This document shows, in pieces, positions 9,253-18,323 of a DNA stretch of 64,000 bases. The notes under the pieces are model-generated. The model had not been told where the DNA came from, did no database searches, and worked only from the letters and a program-made list of their open reading frames with translations. Each line of letters opens with the position of its first letter. The first letter of the stretch is position 1. The stretch is from Phycisphaerae bacterium (lineage in GTDB: Bacteria > Planctomycetota > Phycisphaerae > Phycisphaerales > Phycisphaeraceae), in contig JAUHZU010000007.1 in NCBI GenBank assembly GCA_030425705.1, positions 1 to 64,000 of the forward strand, given 5' to 3'. The position numbers and the translations under genes are program-made.

Positions 9253-12177
9253 TCAGGGCTCCTGCTCGCTGACGGCACGATATTGGGCTGCCAGTTCGGG
9301 TTTGCCCCATGCGTCGTAGAGGTCTGCCAGGAACATGGCGGTGCGCCGCATGGCCTGGCCGCCGGGCTCATCTAGCTGCATCCGGTAGCTGGTCAGCAGG
9401 TGTTGCTGGGCCCGCTCAAACTGCTGATCAGCCATGGCGTAGCGGCCCGCGTTGCGATGGAGTTTGGCGATGACGGGGTCCGGTAGGGTTTCGGCGCCGT
9501 CTTCAAGGCATTGTTCACCGATGGACAGCGCCTCGGCGTGTTGGCCGACTTCAAAGAGAGCCATGGCGTAGTTGTTGGCTTGGATGATGGTTCTGGGGTG
9601 GGTTGGACCATGGGTAGTTTGCAGACGATCCAGGCCGAGCTTGATCAGCGGCAGGGCCTGTTCGTTCTGGCCCAGATTGCTCAGGGCCACGGCGTAGTTT
9701 TGCTCGGCCTGCCAGACCAGAGGGTGGTCGGGGCCCTGTTGAGCCAGCAGACCCTGGTAGGCTTCGTGTGCGACGCCAACGGCTTGCTCATGGCGATTGG
9801 CGTAGCCCAACTGAACGGCATAGTTGTTCATGGCCAGGAAGGTATCCAGGTGATCGGGGCCAAAGTGCTCACGACGAAGCTCAACGACGCGGCCTGAAAG
9901 TTCGCAGGCCTCATCGTGTCGGCCAAGCGATGACAGGTTGGTGGCGCGAGCCATCATCAGAGACATGGTGGTGGTGTGGCTTTCGCCAAGGGCGTCGCGT
10001 ATCGCGGGCAGCGTCTCGGTGTAGATGCCCTCGGCCTCGTCGTAGCGTCCCTGGATCTCAAGGAGGCTTGCGAGATTGGATAGCGAAATGGCGCTGTCCT
10101 GGATCGAGGCGTTGGGGTCGGCCTGACGTTGCTTGACCACGGCCCTCAGAAGTGATTCGGCCCGGTCGTACTGGTCTTGCTCAAACAGAAACTCGCCATA
10201 GTTGTTCATGTAGGTGAGCGTCAGGGGGTGGGTTGGGCCCAACGACTCGCGGGCCGATTCCACGGTCTCGGCGAACTGTGCGTCAGCGTCCTGGTATTGG
10301 CCTTGGTGGCTAAGCAGCGCGGCTTTCATCATCTGTAAATGCAAGACGACCTCGTTGCCTTGGCCCAAGGATTCCATCGCCAGGGGTAGCTGCTCGTCAA
10401 GCAGCAGGGCCAGGTCTTCGTAGTTTCCGCTTTCATCGAAGATGCTGGCCAAGTGGTTGACGGCTACGAGGGATTCGTAGGCGTCCGGGCCGATGGTTTG
10501 TTCGTACAGGGCGATGGCTTCTTCGATAATGGGCCGGGCCTTGTCGTACTCGCCGATGGAAAAGTAAACCCACCCCAGGGTGGTGTAGATCTCAGCGCGG
10601 GTTCGTGGCTGATTGGCGAAGGTGGTCTCAACCTGCCCCAGGTAGTACTCGATCGTCTCCAACAGGCTGATTCCCCGGCCCAGCACTTCGGGGTCGGCCG
10701 CCCCAAGCATCGTCTGCATGAACTGCGTGACCGTTTGGGCACGCCCTTGCGCCTCAATGGCTTTGTCACGCTCAATGACGCTTTGGGCACGGGCGGCCTG
10801 GGCTTCCTGCTCTCGTGCCTGGGCGATATTGCGCTGGAGCAAGGCCTGGGTGGTGGCGTCGTCTGCAATCACACGTTGTGCCTGGGCCTCGTTGCGAGCC
10901 GTAACCGCCGCTTTTCGCTGGGCTTCGGCGCGCATAAAACCGACGCTGGCGAGGAGGGTGGCTCCGATCAGCAGCAGGACAAAGACGGCGACCCCGGCCA
11001 ACGGGGCGCGGTGGCGTTGAGCAAACTTGGATAGCAGATAACGGGTCGTCGGGGGCCTGGCGGCGATGGGGTCGTTGGCCAGGTAGCGTCGGAGGTCCGC
11101 GGCCAGTTCGCTGGCGGAACCATAGCGACGGGCGGGGTCGTGGGCCATGGCGGTGGCGATAATGGTCTGAAGATCCAGGTCATAGCCCACACCAAGATCC
11201 ACTCTTCTCTCTTCGCTGATGAGCTTGAGCGCGACGGAGATGGGCTTGTTCTTGACATCGACCGGCGGCTTGCCCATGACCAGTTCGTACAGCATGACGC
11301 CGATGGCAAAGACATCGGCGCGCGCATCGGCGACCTGGTCGTTTGCGTTAACCTGCTCAGGGCTCATGTAGGCCAGGGTGCCAAGGATCACACCGGTGGC
11401 GGTGTGGCTGGTGAGGTCAAGATCGTTTTCATCGGTGAATCGCGCAATGCCAAAATCCAGGACCTTTGGCTCCCCGTGGCCATCCACCAGGATGTTGGCC
11501 GGCTTGAGGTCACGATGGATGATGGCTTGCTGGTGCGCCGCTTGAACGGCGTCGGAGACTTTGATGATCAGCCCGAGTCTGTCTTCAATCTCCAAGGCAT
11601 GGTTGCGCGCGTAGGCGGTCAGCGAGCAGCCGTCGACGTATTCCATCACCAGGTAGGGCAGCTTCGAGCCCCCGGCGGAGCGGTAGACACCCGCATCGTA
11701 GATTTGCGCGATGTTGGGGTGCTTCAGCCGGCCCAGGGCCGTGACCTCGCGCCCAAAGCGCATGCGCGTCATGTCGGAGACGCTGCCGGGGCGCAGGACT
11801 TTGAGTGCGACGGTGCGCTTGGGTTGATCCTGCACGGCCGCATAGACCGCCCCCATGCCGCCCTGGGCAATGAGCCGGTTGACGGTGTACCGGCCGATGT
11901 TGGTGTTGATCAGCGCATAGGGATCGCTGTTGTCTTCATTGCCAACACAGGCGTCGAGTTTGGAGTGCAGATGCGATGTCGAGTTGTTGGCTGCCCGAAG
12001 CATCGCTAATGCCTGGCCGATCAGTTCGGTATTGCCGCTCAGGGCTTTGCCAAGTGCCTCTGGCCAGCTGTCTGGATCCAGATCCATGGCATCTGCCACG
12101 GCGTCCTTGAGCAGAACCCAGGTCGGATCAACGGGAGGAGTGGGCGTAGGGTCCCCAGGTGCGTCGATGTCGGTCAT
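9253..12177 (-). CDS. Serine/threonine protein kinase with TPR domain
   Basis: 974 aa. An N-terminal segment precedes a Hanks-type kinase domain: Gly loop around 104-110 (AQGGMGAVY), Lys 126 in VALKV, catalytic loop HRDLKPANIL at 221-230, DFG at 241-243, and activation segment GTLAYMSPEQ. All catalytic residues are present. A TM segment follows at about 391-415, then a coiled coil rich in Ala, Gln, Arg and Glu, then about twelve TPR/NB-ARC-style tetratricopeptide repeats to the C-terminus, presumably exposed outside the membrane. The ECF sigma factor gene lies 43 bp upstream in the same direction. In planctomycetes such ECF-kinase pairs are common, and the kinase is thought to control the sigma factor; here that is inference. 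Confidence 0.93.
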   Translation of the reverse strand: MTDIDAPGDPTPTPPVDPTWVLLKDAVADAMDLDPDSWPEALGKALSGNTELIGQALAMLRAANNSTSHLHSKLDACVGNEDNSDPYALINTNIGRYTVNRLIAQGGMGAVYAAVQDQPKRTVALKVLRPGSVSDMTRMRFGREVTALGRLKHPNIAQIYDAGVYRSAGGSKLPYLVMEYVDGCSLTAYARNHALEIEDRLGLIIKVSDAVQAAHQQAIIHRDLKPANILVDGHGEPKVLDFGIARFTDENDLDLTSHTATGVILGTLAYMSPEQVNANDQVADARADVFAIGVMLYELVMGKPPVDVKNKPISVALKLISEERRVDLGVGYDLDLQTIIATAMAHDPARRYGSASELAADLRRYLANDPIAARPPTTRYLLSKFAQRHRAPLAGVAVFVLLLIGATLLASVGFMRAEAQRKAAVTARNEAQAQRVIADDATTQALLQRNIAQAREQEAQAARAQSVIERDKAIEAQGRAQTVTQFMQTMLGAADPEVLGRGISLLETIEYYLGQVETTFANQPRTRAEIYTTLGWVYFSIGEYDKARPIIEEAIALYEQTIGPDAYESLVAVNHLASIFDESGNYEDLALLLDEQLPLAMESLGQGNEVVLHLQMMKAALLSHQGQYQDADAQFAETVESARESLGPTHPLTLTYMNNYGEFLFEQDQYDRAESLLRAVVKQRQADPNASIQDSAISLSNLASLLEIQGRYDEAEGIYTETLPAIRDALGESHTTTMSLMMARATNLSSLGRHDEACELSGRVVELRREHFGPDHLDTFLAMNNYAVQLGYANRHEQAVGVAHEAYQGLLAQQGPDHPLVWQAEQNYAVALSNLGQNEQALPLIKLGLDRLQTTHGPTHPRTIIQANNYAMALFEVGQHAEALSIGEQCLEDGAETLPDPVIAKLHRNAGRYAMADQQFERAQQHLLTSYRMQLDEPGGQAMRRTAMFLADLYDAWGKPELAAQYRAVSEQEP

Positions 12178-12220
12178 GGTTCGCCGATCCGTATGGAGTA
12201 GTGCGGTAGGGGGTTGTCGA

Positions 12221-12787
12221 CTACTCTCCTATGCGTGTCAACAACCATCCACGGGCCACGGACCATTCTCGTTTCACGGTGCGGGGCGAGATTTCCAGTG
12301 TTTCGGCGGTCTGTTCAACCGATAGCCCCGCGAAGTAGCGCAGCATGACGATTTGAGCCATACGGGGGTCCTGGGCTTTCAATTCGTTGAGCGCTTCATC
12401 GAGTGCAAAGACCATCTCGCTGGGGACATCATCCGCCAGGTCCAGGTCGTCCATGCTGACGCGGCCCCGATCACCACCACGTTTTAGAGCGCCTTTCTCA
12501 CGGGCCTTTTCGATGAGGATCCGGCGCATCGACTCGGCGGCGGCCGCGTAGAAGTGTCCCGGGTTATCCCAGGCGACATCGGGGTTCTTCATCAGCCGCA
12601 GGTAAACTTCGTGTACCAGGGCGGTGGGCTGGAGGGTGTGGCCCTGGTTCTCATGACGCATCCGGTGTTGCGCCAGACCGCGGAGTTGGTCATAGACAAC
12701 ATCCATGAGGGTGGGCGTACCGCCGGCATGTGGGGCGGGGGAGACACTGTCTTCGCCGGTCGTGTTCGGGGGGTTGTCCTGGCCCAT
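12221..12787 (-). CDS. ECF-type sigma factor (TIGR02999-like)
   Basis: 188 aa. Region 2 includes VYDQLRGLAQHRM and the helix with LVHEVYLRLM; region 4 (MLRYFAGLSVEQTAETLEISPRTVKREW) is a clear HTH for the -35 element. The ALVHEVYLRL and FYAAAAESMRRILIE patterns are those of the ECF sigma subfamily found with Ser/Thr kinases in planctomycetes and acidobacteria. The kinase gene follows after 43 bp, so co-expression is likely. No ribosome-binding site is visible before the chosen ATG; the leader is C/T-rich. Confidence 0.9.
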   Translation of the reverse strand: MGQDNPPNTTGEDSVSPAPHAGGTPTLMDVVYDQLRGLAQHRMRHENQGHTLQPTALVHEVYLRLMKNPDVAWDNPGHFYAAAAESMRRILIEKAREKGALKRGGDRGRVSMDDLDLADDVPSEMVFALDEALNELKAQDPRMAQIVMLRYFAGLSVEQTAETLEISPRTVKREWSVARGWLLTRIGE

Positions 12788-12989
12788 AAGATGCAGATGA
12801 GGAAGAGGGTGAGTGATCGGATCGACCCGTGCATTCTGTCACAGAACACGGACCCGTTCGGGGTTTTGGGCCCGCCTGCTACGATTGAGTGGGGTACCTA
12901 AGCGTCTAAAAATTCCAAGTCGCCGTGCTCCCATACCCAGGGCTAGCCATCTCAATATACAGCGTACCGACCTTGAACTGACCCGCGCC

Positions 12990-13313
12990 ATGGTCTTCAC
13001 CATGCCGGGGCAATGGAAAGCCGCTGATGTTCCCCGCGAGGACTTGACCCAGGCCCGCTGGCAGTGGCTGGCCGAGCCCGCCGCCCGGGTCGACCCAGCC
13101 GATCGCGGGTGGCACGAGCAATCCGACTCCCTGTCGACCACCAACGCGGAGGGGGGAAACCTTGCCAGCGCATCCACCGACCGATCCGAAGGAGACGGGG
13201 CAGGTAACGACGAAAAAGCCATGAAGACTGCGGGAAGATGCGGAGATGTGCGGCGTGATACGGGAAAGCCACCGACCGGAATCGAACCGGTAACCTGCGG
13301 TTTACAAAACCGC
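12990..13313 (+). pseudogene. Relic of a related tyrosine integrase C-terminus
   Basis: The open frame here reads MPGQWKAADVPREDLTQARW and QWLAEPAARVDP, closely matching residues about 289-320 of the intact integrase at 42689 (MPDEWKVADVLREDLAQARQ, QWLAEPAALMDP). The similarity then jumps from the N-A/V-EG stretch directly to the final stretch before the tRNA-derived end (GDVRRDTGK against EDVRRDAGGNGK). The catalytic His, Arg and Tyr region is therefore deleted. A 10-bp difference just before the tRNA sequence also shifts the frame. This is the dead right end of an older element that used the same tRNA site. Confidence 0.85.
13261..13313 (+). repeat. Left attachment site of the integrated element (attL-type)
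   Basis: 53 bases identical to 44104-44156. From 13268 on it reproduces the 3' 46 bases of the tRNA-Thr(UGU) gene (acceptor, T arm and anticodon stem), so it is the usual duplicated tRNA 3' end left by site-specific integration. The distance between the two copies is 30,843 bp, the expected size of the excised circle. Weaker similarity extends further left because both sites sit at the 3' end of an integrase reading frame. Confidence 0.9.
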
Positions 13314-13504
13314 AAGAGGTGATTCTAAGTAATGCTGGGGCAAGTGTTTCTGGCAATGCGGCGTCGGAGGGTGGCTGTATTGGTAGCAATGCGGCTGGCT
13401 ATGCTCAGCTGGCCATGGTCGTCCAGGCGTGGCATGGTTTATCTCCTGAAAAACGTCGCCGGATCGTGGACCTGACCCAACCGGAATCGACCGAAGCGTC
13501 CTAA
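13314..13504 (+). other. Detached C-terminal tail of the integrase
   Basis: Continuing the integrase reading frame from the identical att core at 44156 into the sequence after 13313 gives an uninterrupted tail of 63 codons ending at the TAA at 13502-13504. It includes AQLAMVVQAWHGLSPEKRRR and then IVDLTQPESTEAS. The frame matches exactly: the last core base plus 13314-13315 makes a Gln codon, followed by GAG and GTG at 13316-13321. In the circular form this would be the true 3' end of the integrase gene. In the integrated state it has no proper start (a GTG at 13319 only) and is probably not translated. Confidence 0.72.
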
Positions 13505-13565
13505 GTCGCCCCAGGGCCTTATGCGGTGAACACCTGCCCTAGGTGGCAAGAAGCTGGTGACCATC

Positions 13566-14222
13566 ATGAACCAAGTCGACGCCCCTGCACCCAGAATGGT
13601 CCGCGCGGACAGCCGGCCACGCGCATCCGCCCGCGCGAAGGCTCGTGCAGGAGTGCGCACTAAAGCGCACCCCAACGCGCGCGCGAAGCCGCGGTGGCGG
13701 CCCAATCCCAAGTATGCAGTGGTACTGCGGCGGCTGGAGACGTGCCCTTGGGTCCGACCGGCCTGTCAGGCGGTAGGGTGCTCGACCGGGGCCTTCTACC
13801 GGGACATGCAACTGCACCCCGAGTTTAGAGAGAAGGTCGAGGAGGCCCGGGCCCTGGGCTACGAGCGTGTCGAGGCAGAGGCGTTACGCCGGGCGATGGA
13901 AGGCGATGAGGAGTACGTGGTTTCTGGCGGGAAAGTCGTCATGATCGAATGCGACGACCAGGGCGAACCGCTGCCCCAGCCGCGTCCGCTCAAGCGCCGA
14001 CGCAAGAGCGACCGGATGCTCGAGCTAATCCTCAAGGGCAACCTCCGGTACAAGTACGGCACGACGCGGGCCGAGATCACGGGCAAGGACGGGCAGGCCC
14101 TCGGTGCCCAGCCGAAAGAGCCAGAGCATGACTGGTCCCGGCTGACGGATGACGAGCTAAAAACCATGCTGCGGCTGCAGAAGAAGCTCTGCGGGCTGCC
14201 GGAAGATTGGGAGGGGGGCTAA
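13566..14222 (+). CDS. Phage terminase small-subunit-like DNA-binding protein
   Basis: 218 aa from the ATG at 13566 (a GTG at 13557 is also possible). The first 45 residues are very basic and Ala/Arg-rich, a likely nonspecific DNA-binding tail. Residues about 55-100 (ACQAVGCSTGAFYRDM, then FREKVEEARALGYERVEAEA) have the HTH and following helix typical of Sf6-like small terminase/DNA-packaging proteins. The second half is charged and unassigned. Its TAA overlaps the ATG of the next gene, so the two are coupled. With the next gene it forms the left-end phage module of the element. Confidence 0.6.
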   Translation: MNQVDAPAPRMVRADSRPRASARAKARAGVRTKAHPNARAKPRWRPNPKYAVVLRRLETCPWVRPACQAVGCSTGAFYRDMQLHPEFREKVEEARALGYERVEAEALRRAMEGDEEYVVSGGKVVMIECDDQGEPLPQPRPLKRRRKSDRMLELILKGNLRYKYGTTRAEITGKDGQALGAQPKEPEHDWSRLTDDELKTMLRLQKKLCGLPEDWEGG

Positions 14223-14695
14223 TGATCGCCGATGAGCCCAACCCGTCAGCCGTCCCAGGCCGACTGCTGACAGCGCGTCAGCGCCGGTTCATCGAGGCCT
14301 ATACGGCGGGGGCCAACGGCACCCAGGCCGCGATCCGGGCGGGATACTCGCCGCGGTCGGCCCGGGTCACGGCCTGCCGGATGCTAACAAATGCTATGGT
14401 TGCGGCAGAAGTTCAGGCCCATCGCCGGCGGCGCGAGGCCGCGGCCGATGAGCATCTGCTGCGTATCGTCAACCAATACGCCATGATCGCGTTCTCGAGG
14501 GTCTGTCCGGCGGACTATATGGTGCTTTATCCCGGCGAAACGCCTACGCTCCGGCCCGTGGAGGAATGGACTGAAGAGATGCGTATCATGTGTGAGACGG
14601 CCCGGGTGACGGCCGGAGGCGTAAAGATCGTTATGCGATGCCGGGATAAGGCACTGCGGGTGCTCGCCCGCTACTCGGGCGGTTTTGAGCATTGA
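14222..14695 (+). CDS. Phage terminase small subunit (Terminase_2 family)
   Basis: 157 aa. After a short leader the protein shows the family signature LTARQRRFIEAY, GANGTQAAIRAGYS, and SARVTACRMLTNAMVAAEVQ, which recognises packaging DNA in phages. The C-terminal part is short and ends near the decayed region. The start is the ATG overlapping the previous stop; upstream in-frame codons inside the previous gene are ignored. No large terminase follows, so by itself it cannot package DNA. In satellites such a subunit redirects a helper phage's terminase, and that role here is inference. Confidence 0.8.
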   Translation: MIADEPNPSAVPGRLLTARQRRFIEAYTAGANGTQAAIRAGYSPRSARVTACRMLTNAMVAAEVQAHRRRREAAADEHLLRIVNQYAMIAFSRVCPADYMVLYPGETPTLRPVEEWTEEMRIMCETARVTAGGVKIVMRCRDKALRVLARYSGGFEH

Positions 14696-14722
14696 ACCAG
14701 ACCGCCAGGGAGCTTGTGACTC

Positions 14723-14971
14723 ATGGCTACCGAGCGTAGTAAGACCGGATCACCGGCCAGCGCAGCGCTATCGACCCGCCCAAGCGGGGGTCTCAAGGCG
14801 TACTGGGAGCGCATGGGGTACCCCTCCACGGGTCCGGGTTTCCCGTGTCGGTGCGAAGACGTCTATGGTCCACGCGAGAATCGCTCGATGCCTACCAAGG
14901 CGCAGATCCAGGACCGGGTGCAGTCGCTGCGAGCCTCATCGACCCCGCAGGCGTCGCCAACCCAGAGTTAG
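14723..14971 (+). pseudogene. Unrecognised ORF at the start of a decayed phage region
   Basis: An 82-codon open frame starting 27 bp after the small terminase, with no family signature that I recognise. The next recognisable coding similarity (15075 onward) lies in a different frame with no start, so this is probably the 5' part of a larger gene that has lost its frame. It may equally be noncoding. Confidence 0.35.
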
Positions 14972-15074
14972 TGCATACCGAGGGTCTGACTCGGCAGGGC
15001 ACCATTACCAAGCAGTCCCACCGCAAGGGCAAGCCCAGCCCGTCGTGGTTCGTGTACGGGGTGAAGCGCGTCGC

Positions 15075-15848
15075 GAGGGCGGGAAGATCAAAACCACGAT
15101 CGGCGGGCAGCGCCTGCTCAAGGCCCAGGGCTGCGACGCGGTGGACGGCTACAACGCGGTGAAAGAAGGCGGGAGCAAGACCGAGCGTGCCAATGCCGCG
15201 TTCCGTGAGGGGCAGACCAAGCCCGATGGTGAGACGGGGATGCTGTTCTCGATCCGTATCGACAGCGACCGGTTTGGGTCGGTCGCCGGTCACCCTTCGT
15301 TGGTCCTCGCCCGCCAGGCCGCGAAGCGTTGGGCCCAAGAGCACCTGCGGGGCAAGTGCGTCACCAACGCATCGACGGGCCGCGCGATGCTGATGTCGAT
15401 GCAGGGGGTCAAGCACACCCTTCGCACGCGACGCGACGCCGAGTCAATCGCCGCGCTCTCGGTTCTCGATCAGCTCGCCGAGCAGGCCCGGTTCGAGGGC
15501 TACCTGCCGAAGCGTGACGACGGCAAGCCCCCGATCGTCGTCAACAAGGCCGGCGTCCTGATCGACGGCGAGCGGTGCGTCGCGGAGATCAGATTCAACC
15601 GCGTGAAGGTCAAGGGCGAGTCGATAGATGTGCTGGATGACCTGGAGGTGTTCGACTTCCAGAAGGTCACGAAAGAAAAAGACCCCGCTCCGTCTGAGGG
15701 CTTAGAGGCCGCAAGCGGCCCGATCCCTTTAGAGGAGAGCGGGGCTCCAGACCCTATTGTCGGCGACGACTCCGGTCCGGTCAAGGAAAACGAGGGGGGG
15801 GCCAGGTTCTCGATCCGGGATGCCGTCACCGAGGTCATCCACTTCTAG
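15075..15848 (+). pseudogene. Fragment of a phage large polyvalent protein (LPD3-like domain)
   Basis: The frame from about 15075 encodes a segment with LVLARQAAKRWAQEHLRGKC, a TNASTGRAMLMS stretch and a VKHTLRTRRDAES stretch. This resembles the LPD3 domain of phage and ICE polyvalent proteins: a helix, then an N-x-x-(T/S)G-x-x-(I/M) strand, then a KHT helix. A second part, VLIDGERCVAEIRFNRVKVK, is beta-rich. Upstream, the same frame is Arg/Pro-rich and out of phase, so the N-terminus is lost. The frame ends at 15848 just before another fragment in a different frame. Such domains occur in proteins injected with phage DNA. Confidence 0.5.
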
Positions 15849-15885
15849 GACGTGGCGAGGATCGTTCACGGCGACACCAACGACG

Positions 15886-16413
15886 AGGCTGCTGCTCGGG
15901 GTCGCGCCCGTCGCGCGGATCATGGGCGCGAACCCGGCCGGCCGCGCCGCGTTGATCACCAACATCCGGGGGTGGCTGCGCAAGGGCGGCATGCAGGCCA
16001 TCCGCGAGTGCGGGATCGAGTGGACCCAGTCCCTGAGCTCGAGCATGGCGGGCTTCCTGTCCGGCCGGGTCGAGATGAGCGAGGAAGAGATCAACAAGGC
16101 CCTGGGCTACGAGAGACGCTGGCAGGTCGAGTCGTTCATGACCGGGATGAGGTGGACGATGAGCAGCGTGCTGAACGCCAGGGCCGAGCGTGGGCTGATG
16201 ACCGACGCTGCGCTGAAAGTGCTGGCCTACGCGATTCAGCGGCAAGAAGCGGGAGTGGCGAGGATGGTGTCAACAGGGCGATCCGGTCTCATCGTTGCGG
16301 TGCGGACATCCTCCGTACCCGTGTCTCCGCGTCATAGCCAGCCGCGGACTCGTACTTTTGTCTGCCCCGGCGTCCACGTGGCGGTTATGCCGTACATTAC
16401 AGTAGCCGCTTAG
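15886..16413 (+). pseudogene. Second fragment of a phage polyvalent protein
   Basis: In a frame different from the preceding fragment, the sequence reads RLLLGVAPVARIMGANPAGR followed by a helical segment (EEEINKALGYERRWQVESFM). The R-LLLG-x-A start resembles the C-terminal helical regions of large polyvalent proteins. The meaningful part stops near 16250; the rest to 16413 is low-information. Together with 15075-15848 it is best read as one gene broken by a frameshift near 15850. Confidence 0.4.
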
Positions 16414-16425
16414 GTGCTGGCTGTG

Positions 16426-16962
16426 CTAGACCGCGTGCATAGCGGGAGCCAGGTCCATGAGCTGTGACGCGAGGACCGCCCGAGCTCGGTGTAGTCGGCT
16501 CATCACCGTCCCGATAGGAACGCCCAGGATGCCGGCGATCTCCCGGTACTTGAACTGATCCACCGCCCAGAGCATCAACACCTCGCGATGGTTGCGGCCC
16601 AGACCATCAATCGCGTGCTTGATTCGATCATCGACTTGTTCCCAGTCGATCCCGCTCATGTCGCTAGCCACGTAAACGTCAGCCTCCGTGTATGCGTCAT
16701 CCGGGTTCAATGTTTCACGAGCTGACCGCTCCCATGCATGCTTTCTTAGTGTGGTAAAATAGGTGTTCTTCAGGATGCGGAACAGCCAGGGCCGCATCCC
16801 GTGTTCACGCATCTCAAACCGTTCAGAAGCGCGGAACGCGCGGAGGTAGGTTTCCTGCACCAGATCGGATGCTCGTTCCGGTTCTCGGGTCAGGTGGATA
16901 GCCAAGCGGTAGACCGCGTCCAACTCTTGTATTGCGGCGGCGTTGAAATCTTCTCGTGTCAT
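16426..16962 (-). CDS. ECF-type RNA polymerase sigma factor
   Basis: 178 aa with sigma region 2 (DLVQETYLRAFRASERFEM and RPWLFRILKNTYFTTLRK) and region 4 (REVLMLWAVDQFKYREIAGI followed by LGVPIGTVMSRLHRAR). The pattern is that of classical RpoE-like ECF sigma factors. No anti-sigma gene is adjacent. It lies 91 bp downstream of the azoreductase, in the same direction as the redox cluster, and could be the last gene of that unit or have its own promoter. The C-terminus (DLAPAMHAV) is short. Confidence 0.9.
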   Translation of the reverse strand: MTREDFNAAAIQELDAVYRLAIHLTREPERASDLVQETYLRAFRASERFEMREHGMRPWLFRILKNTYFTTLRKHAWERSARETLNPDDAYTEADVYVASDMSGIDWEQVDDRIKHAIDGLGRNHREVLMLWAVDQFKYREIAGILGVPIGTVMSRLHRARAVLASQLMDLAPAMHAV

Positions 16963-17053
16963 TGGGGTACCCCATGGGCAAAATGGGTGGGAGTCTCAGT
17001 GATCAGGATTGGTTGCATTGATCGCGTCCTTGAATGACGATGTCGCTCGCGCT

Positions 17054-17743
17054 CTAGCCTGGTTGCTTCAACGGGGTTTCCGTAACGAGTCGGTACTCTG
17101 CAAGCTCGCGCCCAAGCTGTGATGCGGCTAGCCTGGCTTGCTCCAGCGAGTGCTCGTGCCGATCGCCACCAAACTCCTGGTACTCGGAGGCGATTGCGTG
17201 AAAATCATCGTCGAGGACGCCAAACACTTTGGTCGCAAGGGTCTTCAGGTGTGGAATCAGATGATTCCACCCATCACGTGGGCCGCCTTCGTGGAAGCCG
17301 AACTCGCCCCACGATGAGAGAACAACAGCGGACTTGCCGCCGAGTGTGCTCTCGATCGGAAAGTCCCCGCGGTTGAGATCGAATGAGAACACCCGCCCGA
17401 TGCGTACAACCTGATCGACCCAGGATTTGAGCGATGCCGGAAGGCCGTAGTTGTACAGCGGGGCGGCGAACAGCAGGACATCCGCCTGCTCTACTTCGTC
17501 CACGAGCACATCGGAGACCGACAGCGCTTCGTGCATTGCCTCGGTCCGTTCTTCGTAAGGGGTAAACGCCGCGCTGATCCAGTCCACCGTCACAATGGGT
17601 GGTGGGGCCTGGCCCACATCGCGCGTGACGACCTTGACTTCTGGTTCCACAGATCTCCACGATTCTATGAAGCGGTCCGCCAGGTCACGGGTGATGGACT
17701 TCGTTGGTCTGGCGCTTGAGTCGATTCGTAGCAGGGCTGTCAT
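17054..17743 (-). CDS. FMN-dependent NADH-azoreductase / NAD(P)H dehydrogenase-type flavodoxin-fold protein
   Basis: 229 aa. The N-terminus LLRIDSSARPTKSITRDLAD is the FMN-phosphate-binding strand-loop of the AcpD/AzoR family. FAAPLYNYGLPASLKSWVDQ is the second FMN-binding loop typical of the family, and later SSWGEFGFHEGG fits the third loop. It reduces quinones or azo and nitro compounds with NAD(P)H in the cytosol. An AGGAAG ribosome-binding site precedes the ATG. It lies in the minus-strand cluster downstream of the sigma-54 promoter, which suggests a role in electrophile or redox stress. Confidence 0.88.
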   Translation of the reverse strand: MTALLRIDSSARPTKSITRDLADRFIESWRSVEPEVKVVTRDVGQAPPPIVTVDWISAAFTPYEERTEAMHEALSVSDVLVDEVEQADVLLFAAPLYNYGLPASLKSWVDQVVRIGRVFSFDLNRGDFPIESTLGGKSAVVLSSWGEFGFHEGGPRDGWNHLIPHLKTLATKVFGVLDDDFHAIASEYQEFGGDRHEHSLEQARLAASQLGRELAEYRLVTETPLKQPG

Positions 17744-17818
17744 CTTGAGCTTCCTTACATACTTCGGATGGGATATGTTTCTGGAGAATCACCTCATGAT
17801 TCGTAACGCGGTAAAGTG

Positions 17819-18232
17819 TCAGTACCGCCGATCGCCCGCACGTATCTTCACGTCGTTCGCACTCATATCCCGGCGACGCATCAAGCCGGACTCATCAAAC
17901 TCCCAGTGCTCGTTGCCGTGGGTGCGGTACCACTGACCGTTGGTATCGCGCCACTCGTACTCAAAACGGACACTGATTCGGTTGTCGGTAAATGCCCAAA
18001 GTTCTTTCATCAGGCGGTAATCGAGCTCCTTTTCCCACTTGTGTTGCAAGAACGCTTCGATCGCTTCTCGGCCGGCAAAAAACTGGTCACGGTTGCGCCA
18101 TTGCGAGTCCACCGTGTAGGCCAGCGCAACACGTTGGGGGTCGCGGGTGTTCCAGGCGTCTTCTGCCGCCTGGACTTTGGCGCGGGCAGACTCTTCGGTA
18201 AACGGCGGCTTGATGTCGGTGGGGGATGGCAT
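17819..18232 (-). CDS. DUF1348 / nuclear transport factor 2-like family protein
   Basis: 137 aa, one SnoaL/NTF2-like alpha-beta cone. Conserved DUF1348 stretches are visible throughout: [32 protein letters not shown], and [19 protein letters not shown], plus the C-terminal [16 protein letters not shown]. The length is right for the family and an AAGGAG ribosome-binding site precedes the ATG. Family members lack a settled function but often sit near redox genes, as here. A strong hairpin (18274-18303) lies between it and the YHS gene. Confidence 0.88.
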   Translation of the reverse strand: MPSPTDIKPPFTEESARAKVQAAEDAWNTRDPQRVALAYTVDSQWRNRDQFFAGREAIEAFLQHKWEKELDYRLMKELWAFTDNRISVRFEYEWRDTNGQWYRTHGNEHWEFDESGLMRRRDMSANDVKIRAGDRRY

Positions 18233-18273
18233 GGCGAACTCCTTGTTGCCGGGGTGAGTATTGGGTCTTGAAT

Positions 18274-18303
18274 CGCCGGCGAGGTGTTCCCACCTCGCCG
18301 GCG
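18274..18303 (-). promoter_or_regulatory. Perfect 13-bp stem hairpin with a GNRA-type loop between two operon genes
   Basis: On the minus-strand transcript a perfect 13-bp inverted repeat encloses the tetraloop GGAA, a stable GNRA type. It lies between the stop of the YHS gene (18324) and the start of the DUF1348 gene (18232). No T run follows it, so it is not a standard intrinsic terminator. It may protect the upstream mRNA or cause partial termination that lowers the downstream genes. Confidence 0.6.
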
Positions 18304-18323
18304 TAGGGCCTTCGTGTTTCGGA

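Noticed and set aside
13261-13320. Possible tRNA gene
   Set aside because: Only the acceptor 3' strand, T arm and anticodon stem are present; the 5' half is missing, so it is an att copy.
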